In this document: positions 1 through 7,997 of the stretch, piece after piece
Position numbering within the stretch: position 1 is the stretch's first letter
Layout of the letters: each line of letters opens with the position of its first letter
Source of the DNA: Clostridia bacterium
GTDB taxonomy: Bacteria; Bacillota; Clostridia; Christensenellales; DTU072
Reading direction: 5' to 3'
Length of the DNA stretch: 64,000 nucleotides
Assembly (NCBI GenBank): GCA_017403145.1
Contig: JAFQOO010000008.1
Location: 1 to 64,000, forward strand
The notes under the pieces: generated by a model
The model's input: the letters and a program-made list of their open reading frames with translations, nothing else
Databases searched by the model: none
What the model was told of the DNA's origin: nothing
Translations under genes and position numbers: made by a program

Positions 1-110
1 CGAAAGCTTATATTAATACGTTCTAACACAAACTGATTTTTTTCCTCGTTTGCGCAGTATAACGCAGCAAAGTCGTTCCACACTCCGCGTTCCGTGCTTA
101 AAGAGTATCT

Positions 111-194
111 AATTTAGCGCTATACTTCACTAAATAAAGAGTCCCTGCAGGGCGCGGTACAATAGTACAGCAACCCTTTGGGGCTCTCTTTATT
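111..194. repeat. Palindromic repeat element, copy A
   Basis: An imperfect hairpin spans 133–194: AATAAAGAG at 133–141 faces CTCTCTTTATT at 184–194, with an inner GTAC-AATA-GTAC loop at 157–168. The flank at 111–130, read on the minus strand, carries the family tag GTGAAGTATAGCGCTAAA that recurs next to the hairpins near 32270–32590, 44690–44717 and 61030–61215. The arms also share GGTTGCTGTAC with the copy at 32370. Nothing coding is seen in 1–110. Confidence 0.7.
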
Positions 195-241
195 ACGATA
201 TTATCATTATTCAAGCAAATCTAAAAAAATAAATTTTTATA

Positions 242-269
242 TTGCTTTTTATTATAGATGTGATATAAT
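242..269 (+). promoter_or_regulatory. Promoter of the first lipoprotein gene
   Basis: TTGCTT at 242–247 and an extended -10 (TGA then TATAAT at 264–269) are separated by 16 bp. The gene start lies 50 bp downstream behind an AGGAGG ribosome binding site at about 305. Confidence 0.6.
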
Positions 270-319
270 AGTATCACAAACAAGGGCATAGCCCTATAAA
301 AAATAGGAGGCAAAATTAT

Positions 320-742
320 ATGAAAAAAGCATTATCTATTATTGCTGTTCTCGCACTAGTATCCGTTCTAGCAGTTGCTTTAGTTGCTTGTGTTCCCAGC
401 GACCCCGAAAAAGCAGTTGCTAACCTTGAAGAAGCCGGCTATATCACCAGCTACGTTAAAGCAAGTGATGGTGCAGGTGTACAATTAGGACTTGAAGCTG
501 CATTCGGCGAAGGATGCATCGGTCACGTAAGTGGAAGATACGTTAACATTTCAACCGGTGGCTCAACCGCAGAAGTTGTCAATATAGTTTACTTCAGTAG
601 CACCGATGCTGCAAAGGCATACTATGAAGAACTAAAGGCTGACTTTGAAAAATCTGAAGAAGACAAAGAAGACTACAAAATCGGCAAGAGCGGTAAAGTT
701 GTTTATGCTGGTACCGAAGCAGGCGTTAAAGCAGCTGGCTAA
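320..742 (+). CDS. Small secreted lipoprotein with a PEKAV-LEEAGY domain
   Basis: Predicted 140-residue lipoprotein of unknown function. Residues 1–24 form a signal peptide with a KK start, a hydrophobic stretch and the lipobox LVAC, so Cys24 would be lipidated and the rest lies outside the membrane. The mature part begins DPEKAVANLEEAGY and ends with a VVYAGTEAGVKA motif; between them is a YF-S-x-AAKAYYEEL segment. The same three blocks in the same order occur in the outer domain of the membrane protein at 22709–23377, so the two are paralogous modules. The gene stands alone with its own promoter and a terminator shared with the convergent restriction gene. No catalytic motif is visible; a binding role is only a guess. 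Confidence 0.8.
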   Translation: MKKALSIIAVLALVSVLAVALVACVPSDPEKAVANLEEAGYITSYVKASDGAGVQLGLEAAFGEGCIGHVSGRYVNISTGGSTAEVVNIVYFSSTDAAKAYYEELKADFEKSEEDKEDYKIGKSGKVVYAGTEAGVKAAG

Positions 743-757
743 AATTAACTAAATAAA

Positions 758-788
758 AGAAAAGAGACTCGAAAGAGTCTCTTTTTTG
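758..788. terminator. Bidirectional terminator between convergent genes
   Basis: Perfect hairpin AAGAGACTC (762–770), loop GAAA, GAGTCTCTT (775–783) followed by a T run. A-rich sequence on the other side lets it serve both the lipoprotein gene and the convergent restriction gene. Confidence 0.8.
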
Positions 789-790
789 AT

Positions 791-2536
791 TTAGTTTGAT
801 AATTGTAGCTTTTCAACAATCACCTTTCTTTCTTGCGAAAGTAAAATATCCAATAATTCAACATCGGTAATACAATTTAGTTTTTTATTATATAAACTTA
901 AAACCGAATTCATAGCGTTTGTATTTCTTTCATGAATAATAGGTGCAGCAAATACCCCTATAACTTTATCTCCATCAAACAATCTTATATGGTCAGGCAC
1001 TGATGCTAGTTCTGCAGAAAACTGCTGCGATTTTGATTTAATAGTAGTTAACTCTAAAATAAATGTTATTTCGTCTATTTTAAAGACAATATCTGGGGTT
1101 CCTGTTTTCCCACCTGGGGCCGGTACAGGCAAACCAAATTTTCCTATCTTACCATTCCAAAAAACATCATCTATAACATTTTTACTTTTAAGAATTGATA
1201 ATAATTTAAAGAATAAGTATTCATAATGAGCGCCTCTTAAATTTTTATCTTGAAGTTTATCTATCTTAAAACACTTATTAAGTGCCTGTAGTTTTTTTAA
1301 CATTATAGAGTCAAAGTTTTGTGAAGTCGAATGCTCTATAATTCTTTTTGCTAGTTCTTCAACAGTTGGTTCGATTTGATGATTATCTGTTATTTTATTG
1401 TTTCTTAACTCAATTGACTTTTGTTTGTAATTAAAAATAAATTCTTTTGAAAATATGGTTTTCCCTGTTTCACAACTTGAGCATATGACTCGATATTCTA
1501 CATTATCAAATACAGGGATTGTAATTTGACTTTTGTCTTCTATCATATCAATATGAATTGATTTATTTGAATCTCTTATTTCTATTAAACAATCTTCGTT
1601 AAGATGGTTTTTAAATATTATCTCAAATGGCGGTTTTGTATGCTTTTCATTCCCGATATATTCTATCCATAATTCTAAATCATTTTTAAAATCAAATGTT
1701 TCTATATTTTTATTTTCATCTAATATTTTATCAACCAATTCGGAATATTCTTCTTTAATTCTAATTGCAGTAATTTTTGTATCGCGGTTTTTTGGTGTGA
1801 TTTTTATCAACTCAACAATACCTGTTGTTAAACAAAGTCCCTCATAATATGCTGAAGAAGGTGCTTGAACCAAAGAAATGTTCCCTAGATGTGTGTTTTT
1901 AAATTTATTTATTAATGCCTTTCTTTCAGCAATTGTTAATTTCCTAAAATTAATTATTTCTTGTATTCTTAAATCTATTTCAGATTCGTCCTTTGTCCTA
2001 AAAAGAAAATAAGCAATTTCTTCTCTATCTAAATAATCAAGTGCTTTCATTAGTTTTAGTGTTAATCTAAACGGAAAAACAAAAATATTCTCACAATCTT
2101 TTAAAATTAAGGGGTTTGTAATCTGAAGTTTGGACATTTGTTGTAGCACTATTTCCGATTCTTTAATAATATTGTCTTTATCTAAAATCAAATTAGGGAT
2201 TTTTACTAGATTTGGTTTGTGATAACTTAACAATTTTTCTCCAATAGGTGTTATGCAAATAGTATTAGGAGTCGTTTTTGTATTAATATATACAAAACCC
2301 AAATATTGTGGCAATGATGCAGTAAGAGTTCGAATTGATTGAGGAGAAACATTCTTACCATCTTTTGTTGCACCCCATTTTTTTAAATTTACACCTAAAT
2401 TATTTTGCTTTTGTGGATTCCAAGAAGTCTTATTATAATTTCTCTCCATTATTCCATCTATTAAACATATAGTTTGATGTAAACTTCCCCTTTTAGGGAT
2501 TAACCAAAACTCCTTTGACCTATTTTTTTGTGCCAT
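791..2536 (-). CDS. Type IIS restriction endonuclease, AlwI/PleI-like (probable)
   Basis: 581-residue protein, probably the cleaving partner of the two methyltransferases upstream. The N-terminal ~100 residues look like a winged-helix DNA-binding region. The C-terminal domain has a PD-(D/E)xK-like core: Asp482 in the TPDIVF strand, then 13 residues on Glu495 in FILELTT, then another Glu about 14 residues further. From memory this D–E–E spacing is that of the AlwI/PleI/Nt.BspD6I family; the usual Lys is replaced by Thr. An asymmetric recognition site would explain two adjacent methylases. Its start overlaps the end of the preceding methylase by 17 bp, so the three are co-translated. The gene is much more AT-rich than its chromosomal neighbours, which suggests acquisition. 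The exact recognition site cannot be read from the sequence. Confidence 0.65.
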   Translation of the reverse strand: MAQKNRSKEFWLIPKRGSLHQTICLIDGIMERNYNKTSWNPQKQNNLGVNLKKWGATKDGKNVSPQSIRTLTASLPQYLGFVYINTKTTPNTICITPIGEKLLSYHKPNLVKIPNLILDKDNIIKESEIVLQQMSKLQITNPLILKDCENIFVFPFRLTLKLMKALDYLDREEIAYFLFRTKDESEIDLRIQEIINFRKLTIAERKALINKFKNTHLGNISLVQAPSSAYYEGLCLTTGIVELIKITPKNRDTKITAIRIKEEYSELVDKILDENKNIETFDFKNDLELWIEYIGNEKHTKPPFEIIFKNHLNEDCLIEIRDSNKSIHIDMIEDKSQITIPVFDNVEYRVICSSCETGKTIFSKEFIFNYKQKSIELRNNKITDNHQIEPTVEELAKRIIEHSTSQNFDSIMLKKLQALNKCFKIDKLQDKNLRGAHYEYLFFKLLSILKSKNVIDDVFWNGKIGKFGLPVPAPGGKTGTPDIVFKIDEITFILELTTIKSKSQQFSAELASVPDHIRLFDGDKVIGVFAAPIIHERNTNAMNSVLSLYNKKLNCITDVELLDILLSQERKVIVEKLQLSN

Positions 2537-3797
2537 TTTTTTTCTCCTTATTTAAAATTAAAACATAATCATATATTACTTGTCCACCTCTATTTTTTCT
2601 AGGTATTCTAATGTATGGGTTTTTTATTTTATATCTAAAAACTCCTTCGTATGAAAAGCCTATATTTTCCGCAAGTTCTTTTAAAACTTTCCAGCTTTCA
2701 ATTTCAACTTTTCTTATTGTGCTGTTTCCAATTACGATAACATATTTACTATTTTCTTTTAAAGAAGAATAGACTCTTTGTAAATTTGTCAACATGTCTT
2801 CGAAAAATTTTTTTACGATACAAGCTCGTTTTTTATCTTTTTGAATTATTTGGTTAAAATAATCTTTTAATAAATCACTGCAAGCTAAAATTGACAAGTT
2901 ATCTAATTCATATTGAAGTTTTATACTTTCTGTACCAACGTATCGTTTTTTTGTCTCTTTTAAAGTTTCTTCCGTACTCGTTTCTAACCATAAATTCTCT
3001 AATCGCATAGTCCTAACATAATCAAATGCATTAATATATGGAGGAGAAGTAACTGCTAAATCAATTAGTTTGTTTATAGAAAAAGATAACGCATCACCAT
3101 CAATTATATCTACATATTGATTTATATCTAATTTTGAAAAGTTGCATATTTCTTTAAAATATCTTTTGTATGTAGACGAAAACTCATCTATGGCAAGATT
3201 GACTTTTTTCTTTATCTTTGTTGAAACATAAGGTTTTGGAGATACATCATCCGCATTCGATGTTTTTTTTACAATAGATACGAAACAAGTAAGAAAAAAG
3301 TTTTTTATATTTGATTTTTCTATATTACCAATGTAATGTAATATTTTCCCTAATTGAATCTTGTTTGTTTCATTATACCAATGGTCAATATTGTTGATTT
3401 TTGGAATTATCAGCGAGCTTTTATCGCTATTAACACACTTGATTATATTATTAAAATGTTGTTCTGTTTCTGCTAATTCAGAAGTGGTTAATCTTGTAGT
3501 TTTTGTTTTTATTAATAATTTTGCAACTTGGTCAATTTCTGTCCCTAACCCGATTCTATCATTTAATATACTTTCTACTAATGTTGTTCCACTTCCTGCG
3601 AACGGGTCGAACACAATATCTCCCGGTTTAGAGAAATTTAATATTGCCCATTTCGGAATTTCCGGGATAAATTTACAAGGATATTTAAAATAAGAATGAG
3701 TATATTTATTCGGGTTTGATTGATTTATAATAAATGTTTTTCCATTTACTTCTGTTGGTAAATTTTCAACCTCATATTCTATATTTTCTTTAAACAT
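2520..3797 (-). CDS. DNA methyltransferase (SPPY type) of the type IIS system
   Basis: 425-residue S-adenosylmethionine-dependent amino-methyltransferase. The AdoMet-binding motif I is DPFAGSGTT at residues 64–72, and the catalytic motif IV is TSPPY at 250–254, so motif I precedes IV with about 180 residues between, where a target recognition region would sit. SPPY is commonest among N4-cytosine and some N6-adenine enzymes; the sequence alone does not decide between them. It overlaps the second methylase by 19 bp on one side and the nuclease by 17 bp on the other. The ribosome binding site lies inside the preceding gene. It probably protects one strand of an asymmetric site while its neighbour protects the other. 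Confidence 0.8.
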   Translation of the reverse strand: MFKENIEYEVENLPTEVNGKTFIINQSNPNKYTHSYFKYPCKFIPEIPKWAILNFSKPGDIVFDPFAGSGTTLVESILNDRIGLGTEIDQVAKLLIKTKTTRLTTSELAETEQHFNNIIKCVNSDKSSLIIPKINNIDHWYNETNKIQLGKILHYIGNIEKSNIKNFFLTCFVSIVKKTSNADDVSPKPYVSTKIKKKVNLAIDEFSSTYKRYFKEICNFSKLDINQYVDIIDGDALSFSINKLIDLAVTSPPYINAFDYVRTMRLENLWLETSTEETLKETKKRYVGTESIKLQYELDNLSILACSDLLKDYFNQIIQKDKKRACIVKKFFEDMLTNLQRVYSSLKENSKYVIVIGNSTIRKVEIESWKVLKELAENIGFSYEGVFRYKIKNPYIRIPRKNRGGQVIYDYVLILNKEKKNGTKK

Positions 3798-5092
3798 ATA
3801 ATACTTTCCCTCAAATAATTCTTATAACTGATAGTTTTTTTATATTGTTGAGAACTAGTAATAATATATCTCCCTACATTTATTTCATCTACTTCAAAAC
3901 CCACATTTTTTGCAAATTTGGCAAGTAATAAATCTGTAGGAAATACAATATTCCCATAAGATGAGTTTCCAACAACTATGCAACAAAAACCATTGTTTTC
4001 TAATGCTTCATAACACTGCTTAATCACATTGAACATATCGCTAAAGTATAATTGAAGCATTGTTGGTATTTTTTTATCCCATAAAAAATTTGTGTTTATT
4101 AGTTTTAATAAATACTCTATTTCACCAATTGTAATAAAATTATCAAGATTCGATAAATCACTTGTCAAATTAGACCTTAATGAGGATTTTTTTAATTGTT
4201 TTAAATCAGAATAATTTTTAATAAATTCACCAAACCATAATTCTAGTTTATATATTTCAGTATAGTCAAAACAATTTGCGTATGGTGGAGAAAATATACA
4301 ACCACATATACTATTCGGCGTTATTTTTTTATATATCTCCAAACATGATGAATTATAAATTGTGTTATTGCTAACACAATTTTTCTTTAATAAATCTTGA
4401 TATATTTGTTCATATTCAATTTTTAATAACTCTTGAATATTGTTTAATGATAAGACTTGTGGTTTCTTATAATTTTTTATTTTTAAACCATTTCCTGCCT
4501 TCTTGTAATTAGAAACCTTTTCTAATATAGAAAGCCAACCAAGTTTAAGTAGATTAGAAACTTTTTGATTAGTTTTACATTGTTTTATGTAAGACCATAA
4601 TCCCATATAATAAGCTTCTATCTCTTTGGAAAATACTCTGTCGCTAAAAGATAATTCTGGCAAATTATAAGAAAAATCTGATGTATCTATTTTCAATAAT
4701 TTATTAAATAAATCATTAAATATCTCAACGTCTTTTTTTGTGTAATTTTCTAATTTACAAGAAGCCAAGAAATAAGAAAATGGATTAACTTCAAAGCCGC
4801 ACCCTTCTAATCCTAATTGATTCGCCGCTATTAGAGTGCTACCACTACCCATAAAGGGGTCCATAATTATTCCATTTTTATTTTGATTATATTTGTTTAT
4901 TAACCCTTTTACCATTTCAATCGAAAAACCTTCTTTGTATCTAAACCAACGTTGAAATGATGTGTCAAGGTCATTAGAAAAGTTCATAGAGCTAGAATAG
5001 GTTGCCCTTTCATTACTAGGATAATTAACATTAAATTCAGACTCTAAAGATTTGTAGAATTCAAGTAGAGGGTTTTCTTGTATTATCGACAT
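3779..5092 (-). CDS. Second DNA methyltransferase (SPPY type) of the type IIS system
   Basis: 437-residue DNA amino-methyltransferase with the same architecture as its downstream neighbour: motif I DPFMGSGST at residues 78–86 and catalytic FSPPY with SPPY at 268–271, followed by an ANCFDYTEI segment matching INAFDYVRT in the other enzyme. The two proteins are distant paralogues rather than a recent duplication. Pairs like this usually modify the two different strands of a non-palindromic site. The AUG lies inside the end of a short upstream frame (5083–5253), with GGAGGG just upstream. Very AT-rich codon use, as for the rest of the island. Confidence 0.8.
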   Translation of the reverse strand: MSIIQENPLLEFYKSLESEFNVNYPSNERATYSSSMNFSNDLDTSFQRWFRYKEGFSIEMVKGLINKYNQNKNGIIMDPFMGSGSTLIAANQLGLEGCGFEVNPFSYFLASCKLENYTKKDVEIFNDLFNKLLKIDTSDFSYNLPELSFSDRVFSKEIEAYYMGLWSYIKQCKTNQKVSNLLKLGWLSILEKVSNYKKAGNGLKIKNYKKPQVLSLNNIQELLKIEYEQIYQDLLKKNCVSNNTIYNSSCLEIYKKITPNSICGCIFSPPYANCFDYTEIYKLELWFGEFIKNYSDLKQLKKSSLRSNLTSDLSNLDNFITIGEIEYLLKLINTNFLWDKKIPTMLQLYFSDMFNVIKQCYEALENNGFCCIVVGNSSYGNIVFPTDLLLAKFAKNVGFEVDEINVGRYIITSSQQYKKTISYKNYLRESIICLKKI

Positions 5093-5253
5093 AATTTACC
5101 CTCCTTTTTTAATTTCACAACATCATTAAGGCCGCAACCAAGCGTTTTGGATGTTTCTAATAAAACATCCAAACTTACTTGTTCTATTTCGCTTAATTTT
5201 GCAAATGTTTTTATTGCATAATCTGCCCTTAATTTAAAATCTCTTTTTGTCAT
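5083..5253 (-). CDS. Short Xre/Cro-like protein, N-terminally reduced (possible RM controller remnant)
   Basis: A 56-codon frame not long enough for routine ORF lists. Residues 19–45 (KLSEIEQVSLDVLLETSK, then TLGCGLNDVV) resemble the second half of small Cro/C1-type helix-turn-helix proteins, where KLS-x-x-x-x-VSL precedes a helix and a LGC-x-x-x-D-x-V turn. About 15 residues that normally form helix 1 are missing: a TAA stop lies two codons upstream of the ATG, and no clear ribosome binding site is seen. Its end overlaps the start of the methylase by 10 bp, and the GGAGGG serving the methylase lies inside it. Either a decayed controller (C) protein or a short leader frame coupling translation to the methylase. 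Confidence 0.5.
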   Translation of the reverse strand: MTKRDFKLRADYAIKTFAKLSEIEQVSLDVLLETSKTLGCGLNDVVKLKKEGKLCR

Positions 5254-5296
5254 TTTTTAAGTTCAATCTTAAAAATAATTTTTACTTATATTTTTC

Positions 5297-6241
5297 TTAT
5301 TTTCTAGTAATTACTTTACGTATCGCGCCAACTACGTCTTCAACGTCCATATTGAAAACCTTGCGTAGATAGGGAACTTTGCCTACTTCGCCAAACTTTT
5401 CTTTTACACCGATAGATTCTAGCGGTACGGGATAGTTTTCGCATAGAACTTCGCATACAGCACTACGAAGAGCCCCCATTACGTTATGGTTTTCGGCAGT
5501 AACTACCGCACCCGTCTTCTTAGCGGAAGCGATAATGGTTTCACTATCAATGGGCTTTACGGTATGACAACATACTACTTCTACACTGATACCCTCTTTT
5601 GCGAGTTCATCGGCTGCAAGAAGTGCGGTTTCAACCATAATACCACTTGCAACTACGGTACAATCGGTACCTTCGCGCATAATTCTTGCTTTTAGAATAT
5701 TTACCTCGTCGCTTTCTTTGGTAAGAAGAGCAGGACTCTTGCGGTGCATTCTTATATAGCAAGGATATGGATAATCGTGTATTTGAGGAAGTGCCTTATA
5801 GAACTCCATAGTATCGGTGGGTTCGTATATCAAAATATTGGGTATAGAACGAAGCATACCGATATCTTCAAGTGCCATATGGGTACCACCGTTAAGCTCC
5901 GCGGAAATACCGGGGTCGGTTCCAATTATTTTAACGTTTTGACCAGCGTAACAAATAGAAATCATAATTTGGTCCGCTGAACGACGGGTTGCAAAGGGTG
6001 CAAAAGATGATACGTAAGGCTTGAATCCATAGGAAGAAAGACCTGCTGCCATACTAGTCATATTAGCTTCGGCAATACCTACGTCGAAGCACTTATCGGG
6101 AAATTCCTTGTAGAGAACGTTTGTTCCTGCACATTTGGCAAGGTCAGCGTCTAGCATAACGCAATTGGGGTCGTTAGCTAGTACGTTGCGCATATGGTCT
6201 ACTAGAACCTCTTTCATCAAAGTATTTTTAGTAATTTCCAT
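5297..6241 (-). CDS. Transketolase, C-terminal subunit
   Basis: 314-residue beta-type half of a split transketolase; with the upstream gene it transfers two-carbon ketol units in the non-oxidative pentose phosphate pathway, in the cytoplasm. It holds the pyrimidine-binding domain with the thiamine-diphosphate-activating Glu58 in DVGIAEANM, followed by the transketolase C-terminal domain from about residue 190 (VVASGIMVETAL). The two halves are separated by a single base, and their combined length of about 590 matches that of a single-chain enzyme, slightly shortened. Splitting is common in Clostridia. The alternative, a DXP-synthase-like pair, is less likely because both halves match transketolase motifs throughout. 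Confidence 0.9.
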   Translation of the reverse strand: MEITKNTLMKEVLVDHMRNVLANDPNCVMLDADLAKCAGTNVLYKEFPDKCFDVGIAEANMTSMAAGLSSYGFKPYVSSFAPFATRRSADQIMISICYAGQNVKIIGTDPGISAELNGGTHMALEDIGMLRSIPNILIYEPTDTMEFYKALPQIHDYPYPCYIRMHRKSPALLTKESDEVNILKARIMREGTDCTVVASGIMVETALLAADELAKEGISVEVVCCHTVKPIDSETIIASAKKTGAVVTAENHNVMGALRSAVCEVLCENYPVPLESIGVKEKFGEVGKVPYLRKVFNMDVEDVVGAIRKVITRK

Positions 6242-6242
6242 A

Positions 6243-7061
6243 TTATTCCCCCCTGATTTCCTTGATAGCTTGAGCGCGTTGCTCGGCGTTTACGCTCATA
6301 GAGTGAGAGCCAACGAGAGCCTTTTCGCAATAGCTTACACCCTTACCCTTAACGGTATTCATAATTATCATTTTGGGTTGGCCTTTATATGCCTTTGCTT
6401 GGGTAATAGCGTTATCGATTGCATCGATATCGTTACCATCTATAACCCAAACTTTCCAACCGAAAGCTTCCCATTTTTTATCTAAAGGTTCAAGGTCGTT
6501 GATGTTAGCGGTAAAATCGTCTAGTTGCATTTTGTTATAATCGGTAAATGCAATAAGATTGTCTAGCTTGGAATGACCTGCATACATTGCGGCTTCCCAA
6601 ATTTGACCTTCTTGGCTTTCACCATCACCTATTATTGCATAAATAGTAGCACCATCCTTTCTTAAACGAGAACCTAGTGCACAACCAACAGCACAGCTGA
6701 AGCCTTGACCAAGAGAACCTGCAGTCATATCGACGCCGGGGGTCTTGTTCATATCGCAGTGGCTGGGTAAAGTAGTTCCGCCTTGATTAAGAGTTTCGAG
6801 TACGCTCTTATCAAAATATCCGAACTCTGCAAGAACTGCATAAATGGCAGGACCTGCGTGTCCCTTAGAACATACTAGCCTATCTCTACCCTCCATTTTG
6901 GGGTTATTGGCATCATGCTTAAGATGTTTACCATATAGAACTGCTAAAAGGTCTGCTATGGAAAGACAACCGCCTATGTGTCCTACTCCAAGCGAGCCTA
7001 TGCAGTTAACGATATTTTCTCTAACGTTACGTGCTGTAATAGCGAGATTCAAATCACTCAT
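6243..7061 (-). CDS. Transketolase, N-terminal subunit
   Basis: 272-residue half carrying the diphosphate-binding domain. The ThDP/magnesium motif starts at GDGESQEGQ and ends with DYNK about 30 residues later; upstream are GHIGG, SKGHAGPA and TAGSLGQG, all characteristic of transketolases. I place the start at the second codon of the open frame (ATG at 7061), because the first is a GTG and AAGGAG lies at the right distance. The gene heads a two-gene operon with the C-terminal half, driven by a strong promoter at 7091–7120. Confidence 0.92.
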   Translation of the reverse strand: MSDLNLAITARNVRENIVNCIGSLGVGHIGGCLSIADLLAVLYGKHLKHDANNPKMEGRDRLVCSKGHAGPAIYAVLAEFGYFDKSVLETLNQGGTTLPSHCDMNKTPGVDMTAGSLGQGFSCAVGCALGSRLRKDGATIYAIIGDGESQEGQIWEAAMYAGHSKLDNLIAFTDYNKMQLDDFTANINDLEPLDKKWEAFGWKVWVIDGNDIDAIDNAITQAKAYKGQPKMIIMNTVKGKGVSYCEKALVGSHSMSVNAEQRAQAIKEIRGE

Positions 7062-7090
7062 CACAAACTCCTTAAAAAAATGGTATATAT

Positions 7091-7120
7091 ATTATATACG
7101 CGCGTGCGCGAGAAAGTCAA
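7091..7120 (-). promoter_or_regulatory. Transketolase promoter with CG-alternating spacer
   Basis: On the minus strand, TTGACT (7115–7120) and TATAAT (7091–7096) are 18 bp apart, and the spacer is almost wholly alternating purine/pyrimidine (CGCGCACGCGCG). The -35 box lies only a few bases beyond the end of the acetyltransferase gene. Confidence 0.8.
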
Positions 7121-7123
7121 GGG

Positions 7124-7675
7124 TTAAAGGTCAAGAACGAAAGTAACCGAACCGAATTTTTGGCTATATACCTTGAACCCGTATTTCTTATAAAAGTTGA
7201 CTCCCTTGACGTTTCCTGCTCCGCAAACTAGATATACGCCCTTGACTCCATTTTCTCTCAAATAGTTAGTTAGGGTATCCATAAGCTTGGTTCCAAGCCC
7301 CATTCTTTGCCCTTCCGGTAAAATATCAATATGTAGATGCGCGGGATATTTTTTCTTAACGTTACGACACAACCACTCGTTTACAAGGTGAAAAAAGTAT
7401 CTAACGGGGCTTGCTTTACGCAAAATAGGTGCATATTTTTCTTTAAACACCCTTTCGTATTTTTCGCATTCAGGCGCGCAAATAACGTATCCGATAGCTT
7501 CGTCCAGCTCGTTTACTGCAACAAAGCACGAAGACGGGTCTTCGTTTATATAGTAATCGCAGTAGGTTGCGTATAAAGCTATTTTGCCTTTATCGGTATC
7601 GAATCCCGAAGAGGTTTCGTAGCATATTTTGTGCATTCTTTCAAAGTCTTTGGGTTGATATGCTCTAATTTGCAT
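7124..7675 (-). CDS. GNAT-family acetyltransferase
   Basis: 183-residue N-acetyltransferase fold protein using acetyl-CoA; the acceptor is unknown. The acetyl-CoA pyrophosphate loop is QRMGLG at residues 123–128 inside HLHIDILPEGQRMGLG, and the beta-bulge region ends with the usual NFYKKYGFKVY near 160–170, where the Tyr could be the general acid. The insertion around residues 70–110 and the HLHIDILP strand recall the GNATs related to the C-terminal domain of O-GlcNAcases, but that is weak. It lies downstream of the ferredoxin gene and its terminator, and upstream of the transketolase promoter, so it is probably expressed by read-through or by its own weak promoter. Confidence 0.8.
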   Translation of the reverse strand: MQIRAYQPKDFERMHKICYETSSGFDTDKGKIALYATYCDYYINEDPSSCFVAVNELDEAIGYVICAPECEKYERVFKEKYAPILRKASPVRYFFHLVNEWLCRNVKKKYPAHLHIDILPEGQRMGLGTKLMDTLTNYLRENGVKGVYLVCGAGNVKGVNFYKKYGFKVYSQKFGSVTFVLDL

Positions 7676-7700
7676 AGTCTTCTCCCTTCTTTTTCTAAAG

Positions 7701-7738
7701 AAAATAAAAGAGTGGCAAAAATGCCACTCTTTTATTTT
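7701..7738. terminator. Terminator downstream of the ferredoxin gene
   Basis: Long perfect hairpin: AAAATAAAAGAGTGGCA faces its reverse complement ending TTTTATTTT, with a short loop around 7717–7720. The symmetric A/T tails make it active in either direction. Confidence 0.85.
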
Positions 7739-7747
7739 GTGTTTGAA

Positions 7748-7921
7748 TTATTCTTCAACGATAGCGCCTACGGGGCAAGCATCGGTACATGCGCCACAGC
7801 CGAGACAAACATCTTGATTGATTTCATAAACGCCGTCTTTTTCTTCGATTGCGCCAACGGGACAAGTACCTGCACAAGCGCCACAGCCTGCACATTCATC
7901 TTTGTTAATAACGTATGCCAT
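7748..7921 (-). CDS. Two-cluster [4Fe-4S] ferredoxin
   Basis: 57-residue bacterial-type ferredoxin, an electron carrier of anaerobic metabolism. Two near-repeat halves each contribute CxxCxxCxxxCP: CAGCGACAGTCP at residues 10–21 and CLGCGACTDACP at 39–50, eight ligands for two cubane clusters. The open frame extends 22 codons further upstream, but AAGGAG lies immediately before the ATG at 7921 and the promoter at 7959–7987 falls inside the longer version, so 7921 is the start. The length is normal for clostridial ferredoxins. Single-gene unit with its own promoter and terminator. Confidence 0.95.
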   Translation of the reverse strand: MAYVINKDECAGCGACAGTCPVGAIEEKDGVYEINQDVCLGCGACTDACPVGAIVEE

Positions 7922-7958
7922 AATAGTTCTCCTTAATATAAATGTATTTAGTACTAAT

Positions 7959-7987
7959 ATATTATCACTCGCGCGCGATAATGTCAA
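7959..7987 (-). promoter_or_regulatory. Ferredoxin promoter with CGCGCGCG spacer
   Basis: Minus strand TTGACA (7982–7987) and TAATAT (7959–7964), 17 bp apart, with CGCGCGCG in the middle of the spacer. The RicT stop codon lies a few bases beyond. Confidence 0.8.
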
Positions 7988-7997
7988 TACTTAAATC

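Noticed and set aside
2536..5092. Two methylases as a recent tandem duplication
   Set aside because: Apart from the DPF-x-GSG and SPPY motifs and short neighbouring blocks the two sequences differ strongly, so they are old paralogues.
791..5253. Prophage or transposon carrying the RM island
   Set aside because: No integrase, transposase, attachment repeats or phage structural genes were found at either edge; only composition suggests transfer.
5486..5980. Small plus-strand frames opposite transketolase
   Set aside because: Antisense to conserved cofactor-binding segments, no start signals.
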